Shown piece by piece: positions 30,411 to 45,523 of a stretch of 64,000 bases of DNA. The stretch covers positions 1-64,000 of the forward strand of contig RBZT01000861.1 of assembly GCA_003693705.1 (NCBI GenBank), read 5' to 3'. Both the position numbers and the translations under genes were made by a program. This DNA is from Polymyxa betae. Taxonomy: Eukaryota; Endomyxa; Phytomyxea; Plasmodiophorida; Plasmodiophoridae. The notes below the pieces were generated by a model, which was given only the letters and a program-made list of their open reading frames with translations, did no database searches and was not told the DNA's origin. Every line of letters starts with the position of its first letter. Position 1 is the first letter of the stretch.

Positions 30411-32698
30411 TTAGGCGACCATGGGCGAACCGGTCATTTCCCGAGGAATCTCGACACCCATTACTCGCAGAATCGTGGGTGCGACGTCATGCAACCCGGC
30501 ATCAGTTCGGTTGAATTTTAGCTTCTAGAAAAGGGTCACAACTTCAATCGCTCTTGTTAAAGTACTCACCGAATCGCCTGTCATGATGAAAGGCACCGGG
30601 TTCGAAGTATGGGATGTCTTCGGGTTGCCTTCTTCATCGATCATCACCTCAGCGTTTCCATGATCCGCTGTGATGAAAAGAACGGCACCCGCCTTTTTAC
30701 AGGCGTCCAGAATCACACCGATAGCTTTATCGGTTGCTTCGACGGCTTCCACCGTGCGCTCGTAATTGCCGGTATGTCCAACCTGACTTCTTTTGAATAT
30801 TTCCCAACGGCACCAGTTAGGAAAATGAGACTGTTTAAAAAAATCCAAAAGCATCACTTACCATGTCAGGTGGGGCTAAATTGCAAATTACGAAGTCGTA
30901 TTCTTTGCTAATCACCGCTTTGCTCACTTGTTCGGCAACGCCAGCAACGCTCATGGCAGGAGCAAGGTCATATGTGGCCACACCTTTGGGAGAATCGACC
31001 AAGACCCGGTGTTCGCCAGGCCACGACTTCTCCATTCCACCATTGAAGAAGAATGTGACGTGGGCGTACTTTTCAGTCTACAGAAGCATTAGAAATCGGT
31101 TCAATATTTTTCCAGTAAAAGCCAACCTCAGCAATGTGGCATTGCTTAAGATTGTGATTTGATAAGCATTCGGCCAGCGTCATATCCATCGACTGCGGCG
31201 GAAACACGACCGGTAACTTTGCGAATGAAGAATTGTACAATGTAAACTGGACAACAGACAAGTCTTGAGGGACCTTCAAACTGGAATGCTCACTATTAAA
31301 TCGAGTAGCAAAGACACCGAGCTACCAGCTTACTCTGAAACGTCGAATGGAGGAGCAAGACCAATCGCTTCAACGATTTCCCTCATCCGATCAGAACGAT
31401 AATCGAAAAACACGAGAGTGTCGCCCGACTTGATGACACCGTCTTGATCGAATACCATCTGATTAGAGGGTTAAAACATCAAGTTTCTAAACGTGATCAA
31501 CAAATTCTAAAAATTGACGGTGAGCGTGCAGGAAAATGACAGTCGAAATATTTCAAAACATGAAATTTGATAGAAAACATAATAAAAAAAAATAAAAGAA
31601 AATTGTCCAGATACCGGTTTGAAAAACTCGTCGGTTTCGCCGGCGGCATATCGGGCCTGGAAACACTCAACCGGCGACTTTCCGACACAAGATTCGCATT
31701 CACCGGCCATCAGACACCGGTAAGCTTTCTCGACACGTTCCCATCGTGTATCACGGTCCTATCGTTATGGCTCCCACTTCAAAAAGTGATATCTGAATGG
31801 AAGCAAAGAAAAGACCATTGCATAATAGCGACCGGTAACGGTTGACAGTTTCCCGTATTGAATCTGGGAGAAGAAATTCTCCAGTTGCTCGACATAGGTG
31901 TAGCCTGATGAGGGTGGTGTGTCTCTGCCATCTGCAAAGAAGTGCACGAAAGCTTCCGGTACCTTGGCGCTTTTGGCCGCTATATATCGTTATAGAATAA
32001 GTATCTAATAGCAAAGGCAACAAACACAATTCAACAGTACAAAGAAAAATCCGAGAAGTTAACAGAATGCCAGTTTGAAACTCTAAGAAGCAGTTTGATG
32101 GCGAACCTTTCAGCAGCTCATAAAGATGGTTAATGTGGGAATGAACACCTCCGTCGCTAACAAGCCCCAAGAAGTGGATGCGGCCCGATTTCTGCCGTGC
32201 CCGATTGAACGCCTCAACCAGTGCCGGGCGCTGCGCGAATTCGCCCTTTTCAATGGAGAGATTGATACGAACCAGATCCTAGGGAACCCAGCCTTAGCTT
32301 CAGCAGTCCACCCAAAATCGCAGCAACAAAAAGGATTCTGTCAATTTAAAGGAATACTCCTTGGTTTGCAATTGTAAATAAAAAAACCGCAACAGCTAGT
32401 TAAAAGATCTTCTTACCTGAAATTGGACCCTACCGGAGCCAATCGTCAGGTGCCCGACTTCCGAGTTTCCCATGACACCCTACAGCCAAATCATTCACCC
32501 AATGCAGCACCACAAACGTATCCAGACGTCTGGTAGGCCCACATCAAGGCCATGCGCCCGGATCACGGCGTACTGGCCGGATTCCGGTTTGGACAGAGAG
32601 GTCATGACAGGCGTCTTGGCAGCTGCGATGGCGTTGCCTCGCATGTCGTCGGTGATACCCCAGCCATCGATGCAGATAAGGACAGTCGGCCGGGTCAT
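30411..32698 (-). CDS. PGM-I: 2,3-bisphosphoglycerate-independent phosphoglycerate mutase
   Basis: This glycolytic/gluconeogenic enzyme interconverts 3- and 2-phosphoglycerate through a phosphoserine intermediate and two metal ions. ATG 32698 begins [18 protein letters not shown] (metal Asp). A following exon has [13 protein letters not shown] with the nucleophile Ser. Then come [165 protein letters not shown] and [20 protein letters not shown]. All catalytic motifs are intact. Stop TAA is at 30411-30413. This form is typical of plants, many protists and bacteria and is absent from vertebrates. Confidence 0.93.
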
Positions 32699-33448
32699 GA
32701 TAATGAATCTGAGAGAGCGAAAACCGAATGATGAGAAACGTAACCTCTACGGAGGAAGAACCCTACACAAGAGGTGAAGATAAGCGAACACCCGAGCGCG
32801 TATGCGTATCTTGTAAAGTTGCTCCTTCAATGTTAGATGATTTGCTGGTAACGGCGAAGCGACCTATATGCTTGCCCTTTCGGCTCTGTCATATGGGGAA
32901 TCTAAGTAGGATGGAATGGAATGAAATCGGCATGGCACTGGGTCACCATTCGTGTCATGATCTTGGTAACGAGATGAACAAATTTAATCCGCCACATCGG
33001 TATGATCTCGGAGAGAAGCTGGTTTGTGAGGAAGATCAGCTGCATGTATCTTATTTATGTTAATCACTTAGACGGGACTGCAGCTTCACAAGCAAGGACT
33101 AAAGCTTATATGTCATCGATTCGGTACTATTTAGCAATGGAGATGTTTTGAGCATCTAAAGACCTTGGCACGAGCTAAGCCATTTCACGAAAGTGGTATA
33201 TATAATCGTACCTTCGTGATGTGCGGAAGCCCACAACTACCACTTCAGCTGTCTGCTATCTGTTTCAACGAGGGTTGGCCAAAGGTATTTAATAGAAGTA
33301 ATGAAGCATGTACAAGGGAATCAGCAGTCTATAATCACAGGCAAATAGATTTTTGATAGACAAACTCAGGTACGGGGTCTAGCCCTGGAGCCCTGAGCTG
33401 ATAAAACGGATGTGATAATTTAATGTATTTTAACAATGATACAGAAAA
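32699..33448. other. Intergenic, no gene recognised
   Basis: This is 750 bp between the iPGM start and the PPPDE-PUL stop. Plus-strand open frames here (for example 32728-33063) resemble nothing and have poor coding character. Confidence 0.5.
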
Positions 33449-35154
33449 CTACGCCTGAGAAGCAAGCAACGCATGGAGATCAATGGCAATTTCAGCAACA
33501 TTTGCTGGCTCTGAGAACTGTTTGTAGTCAAATTCCAGGGCGGAAAGTAACATAATGCCTTCGTTGCCCATGAAGTAGACAGTGTGTCCCAATGCTTGCA
33601 ACATTCGGAACTTCGTTGCATTATCCTTTTCGCCGTTTAGGCACTCATGAAGGCTAGAAATCATCTGAATAGAAATATCGTCTCGATCTTGCGCATCATC
33701 AGACTCGAAATGCAGCTGTAGAGCGCAATTATACCTGACAGTAAAATGAGCTATCCGAATCAATTTTACTGAGAGCGTACATACATCACAGTCGCCGCCA
33801 GCATACGAGTAGTCTTCTCCTGTGACCTCAACGCATTGCACATCGATTCCACTATCCGCCTATCTAGCGCCAGGTTATGTGAAAGACTTCCATGAGATAA
33901 TACATTAGAAAGACTGCATAAAGCCATCAACTGCACAGGCATGGAAGTACCAGCGCTAACGAATCGTTGGAGCATGGTAAAGATGATTTGAGTGTTAGAT
34001 TGCAGAACGGCCTTGGCAAACTTCCTTACTGAAAGAGCCAAACGAAACAGAGCAAGAACAGAAAAAGCTTTTCCAACCGGAATTTCAGAGATAAGCCGCT
34101 TGAAAACCGGTAAAGAATCCAAATTTGGATCCGGTGAGGATTCACGCAGCTGTTCCACGAGCGCAGAAAGAATGTTGCGATCCGAGTCGGTAAGGAACGG
34201 TTGCGACTTGAGCTGTGTAAAGAATTTTGCTGCATCCTTATCGACGCTGATTAAAGGTGATGAAGACACAGTTATATGCCTCAACTTCAGCTGTGGAAAT
34301 AAATCGGGCCGAACTAATCTCTTCGGGCTAGCAGCGCGAGAAACCGGTCTGGATAAGTAGTTAACATTGTGAACGGAACTGGATCCAGAGCCGAGATTAC
34401 GATTTCGGAGCTGCTGACGAAGCGGCAGCGGGATTCAATATGGAGGCCGACGCCGAAGCTGGAGGAGGCTCTTGCCATGGAACTATGCCGCCACCGTTAG
34501 CCCGCATTTGACTTTCGAACTGCTCTAGTATCGGCACAAAAGACATGCCTAACCAGATGAGAATCAGACAATTCTCATCGACAAATATATTTTACCTAGA
34601 GGTGTGCTCATAACTTCATCGGGCAATCCAGTGATAAAGGCTGGAATTGGTTTTCCAGTGAGGAAAAGAGCCACCTAGCAGCTGACAAGTTAGCGTAAAC
34701 CTTCTATTTGATGAAGACACAGTACTTCGTTGGCGAAGTTATTACAATTATGCCGAAGAAGATTATAGGTCTCGGCTGTGAAGCGATGTGAGATCTCACG
34801 TAGGAATTCTGTCAGCCTCATTTGCGTCACCGTCTAGATAAAAAGGCATGGCTTCAGACGAACAATATCTATCGTTGTAGTCATCCATTCATACAGTTTC
34901 ACCTAGATCAATAATTTGAACTGGCCTGCCAGCCGCGGTACATCCAGGCGTTGACATTTGTATGCCACCACCATAAAAGTATTCACGACCGAATACGACG
35001 ACACCAGAATGCCAAATTCCATCGATTTGTTTCCCAAGAAGCATAGGCGACATTTGCCTGGCCATCCCCTGGCGAAATCTCACAATGAATGTCGCAAACA
35101 AAAAAACCAGCATACCTGGGAAAGATCGTACAGATAGAGCTGGACCTTGACCAT
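33449..35154 (-). CDS. PPPDE (DeSI-type) isopeptidase fused to a PUL domain
   Basis: The N-terminus is a DeSI/PPPDE papain-like peptidase, which in other species removes SUMO or ubiquitin. ATG 35154 gives MVKVQLYLYDLSQG, then GIWHSGVVVFGREYFYGG with the catalytic His, RPVQIIDLGET, TAETYNLLRHNCNNFANEVL with the catalytic Cys, and ALFLTGKPIPAFITGLPDEV. A Pro/Ala/Ser linker follows (WQEPPPASASASILNPAAAS). The C-terminal half is a PUL domain as in Doa1/Ufd3/PLAA, the Armadillo-like module that binds the Cdc48/p97 C-tail: FLTDSDRNILSALVEQL, MPVQLMALCSLSNVLSHGSL, KFRMLQALGHTVYFMGNEGI, and the end EPANVAEIAIDLHALLASQA. I infer a SUMO/ubiquitin protease delivered to Cdc48. No thioredoxin domain lies between the two halves. 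Introns are about 45-55 nt. Stop TAG is at 33449-33451. Confidence 0.82.
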
Positions 35155-38462
<3,308 letters not shown>

Positions 38463-38523
38463 ATCTTTCGACGAAAAGCGAATATGCCTTTGAGTACAAA
38501 TACATCACTACAAAACGTCGAAT

Positions 38524-38829
38524 TTATTGCATCGGAACGCCTCCTTGCCCTTTTAACTGTTTATCCAACTCGATCAATGACGCCTCACGCTCCATAGAAA
38601 CAGCCAGCGGGAATCCCAATAACAGGAATGATGTTGCCAGCATCCAGGCCAGAGAGCCAGTTTTTGTCAACGTCGTCGATGTATAGACTTTCATTGTCCT
38701 GAGAGTCGGATGTAGGCGATCCGAGACGCGCTCGAAAAAAGAGCCTTCATAATCCGATTCGTAATCGCTTTCATAGTCCGAATCCTCGTTGATGAGGGCA
38801 TCGTTGGCCATTTCTTGAACTTTGGTCAT
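38524..38829 (-). CDS. TOM22: TOM22-like mitochondrial import receptor subunit
   Basis: This is a single-exon tail-anchored outer-membrane protein of the TOM complex, about 101 residues from ATG 38829 (MTKVQEMANDALINEDS). The cytosolic part has an acidic repeat DYESDYESDYEG, fitting presequence binding. It is followed by SFFERVSDRLHPTLRTMKVY, then the conserved helix GSLAWMLATSFLLLGFPLAV with the family's W...TS.LL..P pattern. A short intermembrane-space tail (EREASLIELDKQLKGQGG) follows. Stop TAA is at 38524-38526. An upstream TTG in frame is not used as the start. Confidence 0.8.
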   Translation of the reverse strand: MTKVQEMANDALINEDSDYESDYESDYEGSFFERVSDRLHPTLRTMKVYTSTTLTKTGSLAWMLATSFLLLGFPLAVSMEREASLIELDKQLKGQGGVPMQ

Positions 38830-39191
38830 AGACGGTGTTGGATGGAATGGATCTAACGTCAATAAATGTAGAGACGGCCTCCGTCCCGGACTAATGATCC
38901 TGGCTCCGCAAGTTACCCGCTCTTATTGCTGACGACCCTCACATCTTCCAATTTCGTAACAAGATCGTTGGTTGGCCTTTCTCAATTTGTATTTAAGCGA
39001 ATAGCTCTGTAGCAGCGGTTGCAAAATAGTGTATCACGGCCGTCAGTAAGACAGTCTTGGTTTACAAAACGTAGACAAAGAGATTTCGAAGCATACTTCT
39101 TGCAGGAGCTCGAACTGAGCACATCACAAAAAAAATAAAGACTGTATTTCATATAGTAGATGGATGGGATGAAGCATCACGAATCGCAATC
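38830..39191. other. Intergenic, no gene recognised
   Basis: This is 362 bp between the TOM22 start and the importin-5 stop. There is an AT-rich tract near 39120-39150 and nothing else of note. Confidence 0.5.
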
Positions 39192-42100
39192 CTACTGGAT
39201 CGTGGTGATCTTTTCCCTCAATAAAGCCGGCAGCTTGGCAACGATCTGGTTCATCATCGGTGCGGGCAGCTGATGTAACAATGGGGCGATGCGCCGATCG
39301 AGCGCCTCGTTGGACAATTTTGTACGATACACGTCGACGAGGATCTGCACAAGATTACCAAGATTGCACATATCGTGCCCAAGAGCATGAACACTATTGC
39401 TAAGGGTATTGATCGGTTAAATGAGACGAGCATATAGCGCATCACCGACCTTTGAATGAGATCACAAAGAATGCTAGTACAGATAGCGCTCTCTTGGACA
39501 TCGTCTCTGAGTGGCAACATCGAGATCCATAGAGGAGTTAAGCGAGCACAGTCGACACGGTCAGCTTGATATCTGATGATACGGCCAAGAGCAGCAATCG
39601 CATTATCCGTCGCTTTTCGGCTGCCTACATAGGAAAATTGATGTTAGACCAGCAGAGAAAAGAACAAGCTGGAACCTGCTTGTTTGGATGCGGGATGTTG
39701 CATCATCTCAATTAAAGACTGAGACGTCGTCGCTGCATATGGTGCGAAATGAGCACCCGCACATTGAGCACAGACTGCAAAACCATACGCTACCGCCTAA
39801 AAACATCCCAATCAGCAAAGTGCATTGTTCGGAAAAACACGCAAATAAGCATCCCTTTTGGATTACGAATTGGCAATTATTGCAAGAGTAACTAAAAAAT
39901 CAACAGTACCTGGCGGATATCGGGTTCAGAATCATTCAGATAACGGCCAACGAGCGGCAATAGTGACGAAATGTAGGGTCCGGATTCCAAACCCATCGCC
40001 TATCCCGAGTCAGAGAGAGCAGGTTTAAATATAGGAACAGCGAACCTCGACAAAATCATCAAAGATAAAGATGGCGATCTTGCGCGGGATGAGGCCGGCG
40101 CTTGGGTCCAGCATCTGTGCCAGAACTGGAACAGTTTCGTTGAAGACCGGCATGAAGTGATTCTTCAGCGCCTTTATCATGGAACCGAAACATTCGGCCA
40201 GCATGTACTGCAGCTGCTCTTCAGCTTCTTTAGTGGCTGCATGAGCTTCCTCATCGTCGTCATCGTCGGCTTCATCATCTCCCGTATGACGATTAGCATG
40301 AGATCGTGCACGCTGCTCGGCTTGCTGCACCATCTTGATAATTTGGTCTTTGACATTCCGCACCAGATCCAGAGGAAACATTTCAACAGCTCTAGGGCCA
40401 CATTTATCGAAACTCAGCTGAATAGCATTGACGAAAATCGACAAGCAGTAGACGTCTTCGTCTTCAACGAGAACATCTAACAGGGACTTGACAGCAAGCG
40501 AAGCCAAACGTTTCGGTGCATCGGCGTCGCATAGACCGGCATTGTTGGCATCTAGGGCGCAAAACAGTAGATCGGGAAGGGCAGTTGCCGCACTCTGCTT
40601 GATGTTTTCTTCGAAATGAAATTTCAGAAGCGGTAAAAGAGTGTCAACAGTCTGGGGAAGATATCGTAAGAAATCCTTCTTCAGAACAGCAACAAAAGAC
40701 CCCAGTGCAGAGCAACCCAAAGATTTCTCTTCAATCTGATTCGTGCTGATCCCGTATTGCTCGTCGCCAATCTCAAAAATCTGCTGTTCACCGCGATCCT
40801 CTTCGTCGTCATCATCAACACGGCCCAGAACGCATTTCGTCTGGGCGCTTTTCAAAACCGTCGGTACGACCACATCGCAGTACAAAGCGAATCCGGGACC
40901 CAGCGCCGTACAGATCCTCGTCCAGGCCTGGATCATGTACGAATACGACGGGTCATCAGATGCAAACGCGCCGGCCTGGACGATCTTAATCGTGGCCTGC
41001 ATTACTTCATTGGCATCGGGAGCGAAACGTTCATGACCGACAGCCATTCCGATGAAGGTGACACATTCAAGGGCGCGACCGCGGAACATGGCGTCCTCCG
41101 GGCCGTTTGCATGACAGATCGCGTACTTGAGCAGCGGGACGAAATGGTCATAGAACTTGGCGAACGACGTGGAGATGCATTCGGCAATGGACGCGATGGC
41201 CGTCATTGCTTGCTCTTGAATAATGCGTTGTGGTCGCTGTAGCATATGATAGAGACTGGAGACCAGTGTATCGGCATATGTCTGTAAGATGGTACCCTGG
41301 CAATGCTCACTGAAATTAATGATGGCAGCAGCAGCATGCGATTGAACGCGCGGATGCCGTCCTTGATCCATTGCCGACAATAACGCCGGTAAGATGAGCC
41401 CGTGAAAATCGTTCTGGATATCTGGGCCGAAATCGGTACACATCTGTCCGATGCAGTTTATAGCCGCATACTGGACGTATGGAGAGGCATCATCGACGAC
41501 GTAGTTGACTACAATGCTCACCATTTCTGAGAGTCGTTTCACCGAAATGACTTCGCTCGCCTATCCAGATCGTAGTCAGCCAAAGATCGAAAAGAAGAGC
41601 ATAAAACAAACAGATAACAAAGCTATGTTTTCCTTCTTTTCCACAAAACTTGAGAAATATGCCTTAGAACAGATTAACGGCGAAACAAGCCCACCTGAGT
41701 GAGAGCCATCAGGCCAGCGAAACGCGATTTCCATGAGGCTTTATCAGAAAGCGCCTTGCCAACCAATGTCAAGATGATGGGCGTGATCTTCTTGCCGCCG
41801 ATATTCCGCGCAATACGATCAATAGCCGATTCCGCCTGCAATTCCAAAAGGTTAATTTGGAGCACCAAACATCTAACCGGAAAGTTACCGCGCCGAATCC
41901 AGCATCCTCACTGGCCTCCCATGGCTTAGCAGCATGATTCCAAGTGTCTTCTTCTTCATCGAAAGCCACCATCAGAGCCAGAGCCAGGGCAATACAAGAC
42001 TCAAGCAAGGCCGTACATTTTCTGCTCGCATTTGGTGCGCCTGCAGCCAAGTCATTTTTTAATTCCGAACAACCTGATGACCATTGACCTTCCACAAGCG

Positions 42101-43246
42101 TAGCAGCCAACTCCAGAAGTAGTTGTTGAACCTCGTCATCAACACTGTCCTTGTGGACAATAGCGTGTGATATCATATCGACCACTGCCTGGAAATCGGG
42201 CCGGAAGAAGGTCGCCGAGCGTGAGGCCATCTCGATGAGGGAGGACAAGACGCTTTGGGTGGCATCATCGCCGGTCAGAAGCAGATCGCGAGCCACTGTT
42301 AGCACTGGAGCACGAATGCCCTGAAAGACCTGAACCTGGGTCTCGTCCACATTCTTGAAAGTGGACGCCACTGCATTCAGAGCCGATGTTCGTACGCTGA
42401 TTGAAGAATCCGCCAAACCACGAGCGAAAAGCTGCACCAGAGCGCCTAGATTGTTGCTTTGGACATCGGGTAAAGCATCGCCGATTTTACCCAGAACGAC
42501 CAAGGCCGACTACCAAAGTACGCCCCGTTCAGAACGAGGACCAGTACGCAATGAAACGCTCACCTCTCGCAGAGCTTCAGAAGGCTGACGCGACATTTGT
42601 TCCAAGGAGGGTACCAGCTGGTCCCATTCACCGCGATATAGTGTGATTTGGGCCAGCTCGGCGACCGTGTCGCAGAGCAGCTTGCGGACGTTCGGCAGGG
42701 GTTCACGGGCCAGCGCCCCGAGCAGCTGCGTCTTTAGATCTGCCTGAAGACCCGCCGTCAACTTATTGAGGACCATTGGCTCGCCAATCGGCAGATTGCG
42801 CCTCAGCAGGACTGAACACAGCGCCCGGGCCTGTATCATGAAATCAGTAAATAGGGCATGGTTCAGATCTCAAAAGCTGACATTTCAGCAGTGCAATAAA
42901 CCAACTTGCATCAACATTGAAAGCGGCACCAAAATCCCATCCAAGCAAAAGCGACTTTTTTCTATCGTCAAAATAAACAACATGGAAAAACTGCTGGGAT
43001 TCAGAAAGAATAAGACACTGCGGCTAAATGCAGAGAAACAATACGACAAAGCAAGATCGCACCGACCTCCGGTGGTGTCGAATCCTGGGAAACGAGATGG
43101 ACCAAAGCTCTGATCATCATTTCCGGATTCAGGTCGATCTGGGCTCGGATTGTCTTCTCGGCCTCTTTCTGGACGGCACTGTTCGTGGACATGGCATTGG
43201 CCAGCAGTCCGAGGACAGTGTTCAGGGTCTCCTGCGAGTCAGCCAT
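39192..43246 (-). CDS. IPO5: Importin-5/Kap121-like karyopherin beta
   Basis: This HEAT-repeat nuclear import receptor carries ribosomal proteins and histones under Ran-GTP control. ATG 43246 begins MADSQETLNTVLGLLANAMS with QKEAEKTIRAQID, the importin N-terminal repeat. Later blocks are ALCSVLLRRNLPIGEPMVLN, PNVRKLLCDTVAELAQI, MVVLGKIGDALPD, YVVDDASPYVQYAAINCIGQ, QSHAAAAIINFSEHC, PFVKFYDHFVPLLKYAI-type text (FAKFYDHFVPLLKYAICHAN), DAMFRGRALECVTFIGMAVG, an acidic insert VDDDDEEDRGEQQ, ALGSFVAVLKKDFLRYLPQT and an acidic/His-rich loop (TGDDEADDDDDEE). The end reads VAKLPALLREKITTIQ. Size and repeat order match Kap121/IPO5. Introns are few in the large central exon and short elsewhere. Stop TAG is at 39192-39194. 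Confidence 0.88.
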
Positions 43247-44142
43247 GGTGCAAATGAGGTCGGAGCCCAGATGGCAGACGCCTTCCTGCACCTCCTATTC
43301 TGTTCCTCGAACCACGAACGCAACTTACGGACTCCGTCGATCTGGGTCTTTGTTCTTCGGCCGCAATTTCCACATTTTGCTCTTCGTTCTCTATTTCACT
43401 CATCTCGAAGCATTCTCATTGATATCATTTATCATGGGCCCAAGAGCAGGTTTCAGTTTTATAGATTCCGGTTTCAAACCCGCTATACAATGTGTGGTAG
43501 AATTTTGACATGTTCTGGAAACTTTGGGTCCCATGCCTATTGTTCTCTTGCGCAGGCCGTCAGCGAGAAGCATCTCATCCTTTATGAGCTCCGTCTAGTT
43601 TCATCGCAATCATTTTGTATGTCGCGACCATGCTCCCTAGACAATGCCACGAGAGAGAGAGCTGCCTTCTGTAAAGGATAGAATCCAAATAAACGTGACG
43701 TTACGTAAACTTTTCAGCATTACAGTCGAGCACTTGTAGACCTCCATTTTCAATATGAAGTGAGTCTATCAAGTGTAACGATACAGTGAGTAGTGGAACC
43801 ATATGACTCGCTTATATTCAGCTATCCTATCTACCATCACCCATTCTGTTGGCACTCGCAGAAGCAGCCAGGCCTTTGGTGAACTATTGATTGCCTCATG
43901 GGGCTTCGCTCCTCCTGAATTGCTAGGTGACAGTTTATCGCAGATCGAAAGACGATGAAACAAGTTTCAGTGGTTCACAATAACATGTTCGAGAGATCGA
44001 TCTGCCCGAAATGTACGAGCTTTTTCAGAACGTTAAGCGGCGACGACATTGCAGCAGTTGAATACATTACAACTGCTACTATACAATAATTACAGCGAAC
44101 ATAGAGGGTGAGCTACGCCTTCAATCCCAGAAAGTCAACAAT
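43247..44142. other. Intergenic, no gene recognised
   Basis: This is about 900 bp between the importin-5 start and the CDC123 stop, one of the longest gaps. Frames here are short and fragmented, with no repeat or RNA gene seen. Confidence 0.5.
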
Positions 44143-45294
44143 TCATCTTTCCGTTGTATTGAATGAACCCTGCAACGATTTTGCCATTTCCACGAATTCT
44201 TCAATCTGCTGGGATGAATTGACATGAACGACATCCTTCGGGAACCCATATGACATTATTGGCGTCGGAGTCATCGCCGGCTGTGACGTTCTCACTCGAA
44301 ATTCAGCCGCGATTCGTTGAATATCCGGGTCAAGTCGTTTCTCATAAAGCTCAGGCCAAGTAAACAGAAGCGAATCCGTAACAGGAGAAAACGGGTTGAA
44401 ATCCACAAGGAATACATTCTCGTCGACATCCAAGCAAACATCGAAAACGAAATCAGGGTCGGGAAAATTGTCAACGATCCGTCGATCGAAGAAATCCTGG
44501 ATACGATCACGAAGATCGTCGACAACGCCTGGCTTAACCAGATCCGGGTAGAAATTCGAATCGTCCCGTTGCGAGACGGCAGCTAGATGTCGATCTACGA
44601 CGAAGCAACGAAACTCACGAACCGGGGCAACATATGACCATTGCCGGAGACATAGCCTGTAGGAAACGTCCGGTTTTGCTTCGTCTTCATCGCATGCCTC
44701 AAATCTACATTGAATACATAAGAAAAATGCAAAACGTTCTGGTAAAACATAGTACGGTTGCACCAGGTCGTGCTGAACGAATTCGGAGGCTTTCAGAAGC
44801 AGGAGGACGTCGCTGGGGCTGACACACTTCAAGGTGCCGGTACAAGCAATCCAGGTGGCATCCTTCGGCGAGCTCCAATTTAGTTTTGGGAACACTTCAC
44901 CACCCAACTCTTGAATCAGATGACGAATCTGCTCGATCTCAGGGAATTCGGGCAACGGAGCAATGCTCTTTGAATCATCTTCGCTATCCGATTCGGTGTC
45001 GGTTATAGGGACGTCATGCTGTTCCAGGCCTTCATCAACGGATGCCAATGATAATTCTGAGTCGGATGAGCTGTCGTCGTAATATCGTTTTCGCTTCAGC
45101 TGTTGTAGTTCTGCGCCGGGCGGTAGAAAGAATCCGTCTTGGTTCAAGTAGGCGACAAATTCAGAAGACAGATCAATGAAACGACTCTTGATCGTCCAGC
45201 GTTTATGATCTGGATACCATAGATGAATTTGGCAGTTCATAACCTGCTGTGCGGATGGAACCGGGTCCTCATGAGATGTATCTCTTGACGTCAT
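44143..45294 (-). CDS. CDC123: CDC123/D123 eIF2-assembly factor
   Basis: CDC123 is an ATP-grasp-like protein that binds eIF2gamma and promotes assembly of the eIF2 trimer in the cytosol. ATG 45294 gives MTSRDTSHEDPVPSAQQ, then CQIHLWYPDHKRWTIKSRFI, LSSEFVAYLNQDGFFLPPG, an acidic spacer, LGGEVFPKLNWSSPKDATWI, PSDVLLLLKASEFVQHDL, SYRLCLRQWSYVAPVREFRC, FVFDVCLDVDENVFLVDFNP and FTWPELYEKR. The ATP-site residues (K in PKLNWSSP, D..D...LVDFNP) are kept. A 51-nt GTACTA...ATGTAG intron at 44705-44755 is a multiple of three and has no stop. Removing it joins QHDLVQP to FEACDEDEAKPD, as expected of the family. The sequence ends FNTTER at 44143. Confidence 0.9.
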   Translation of the reverse strand: MTSRDTSHEDPVPSAQQVMNCQIHLWYPDHKRWTIKSRFIDLSSEFVAYLNQDGFFLPPGAELQQLKRKRYYDDSSSDSELSLASVDEGLEQHDVPITDTESDSEDDSKSIAPLPEFPEIEQIRHLIQELGGEVFPKLNWSSPKDATWIACTGTLKCVSPSDVLLLLKASEFVQHDLVQPYYVLPERFAFFLCIQCRFEACDEDEAKPDVSYRLCLRQWSYVAPVREFRCFVVDRHLAAVSQRDDSNFYPDLVKPGVVDDLRDRIQDFFDRRIVDNFPDPDFVFDVCLDVDENVFLVDFNPFSPVTDSLLFTWPELYEKRLDPDIQRIAAEFRVRTSQPAMTPTPIMSYGFPKDVVHVNSSQQIEEFVEMAKSLQGSFNTTER

Positions 45295-45523
45295 TGAAAC
45301 TCTGGCAGGATCTGACAATTGCAATTTTACTGCAAATATTTCACAGAACACAGGCGCAATTTTTCAAATGGCCGACTTTAATAACTGCGCAATAACATCT
45401 GCGCAATAACATTCTTGTAGTGAGATTCGAATTGGCTTGGTCTAGAGACTCGTCGGAATTTTAGCTTGCAATTGGCAGAGTTTATTTGCAACAGTTTTAA
45501 AATTACACTTAAATGGTTGAAAA

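Noticed and set aside
32728-33063. 111-codon plus-strand frame upstream of iPGM
   Set aside because: No family resemblance, no neighbouring exons, and ordinary intergenic composition.
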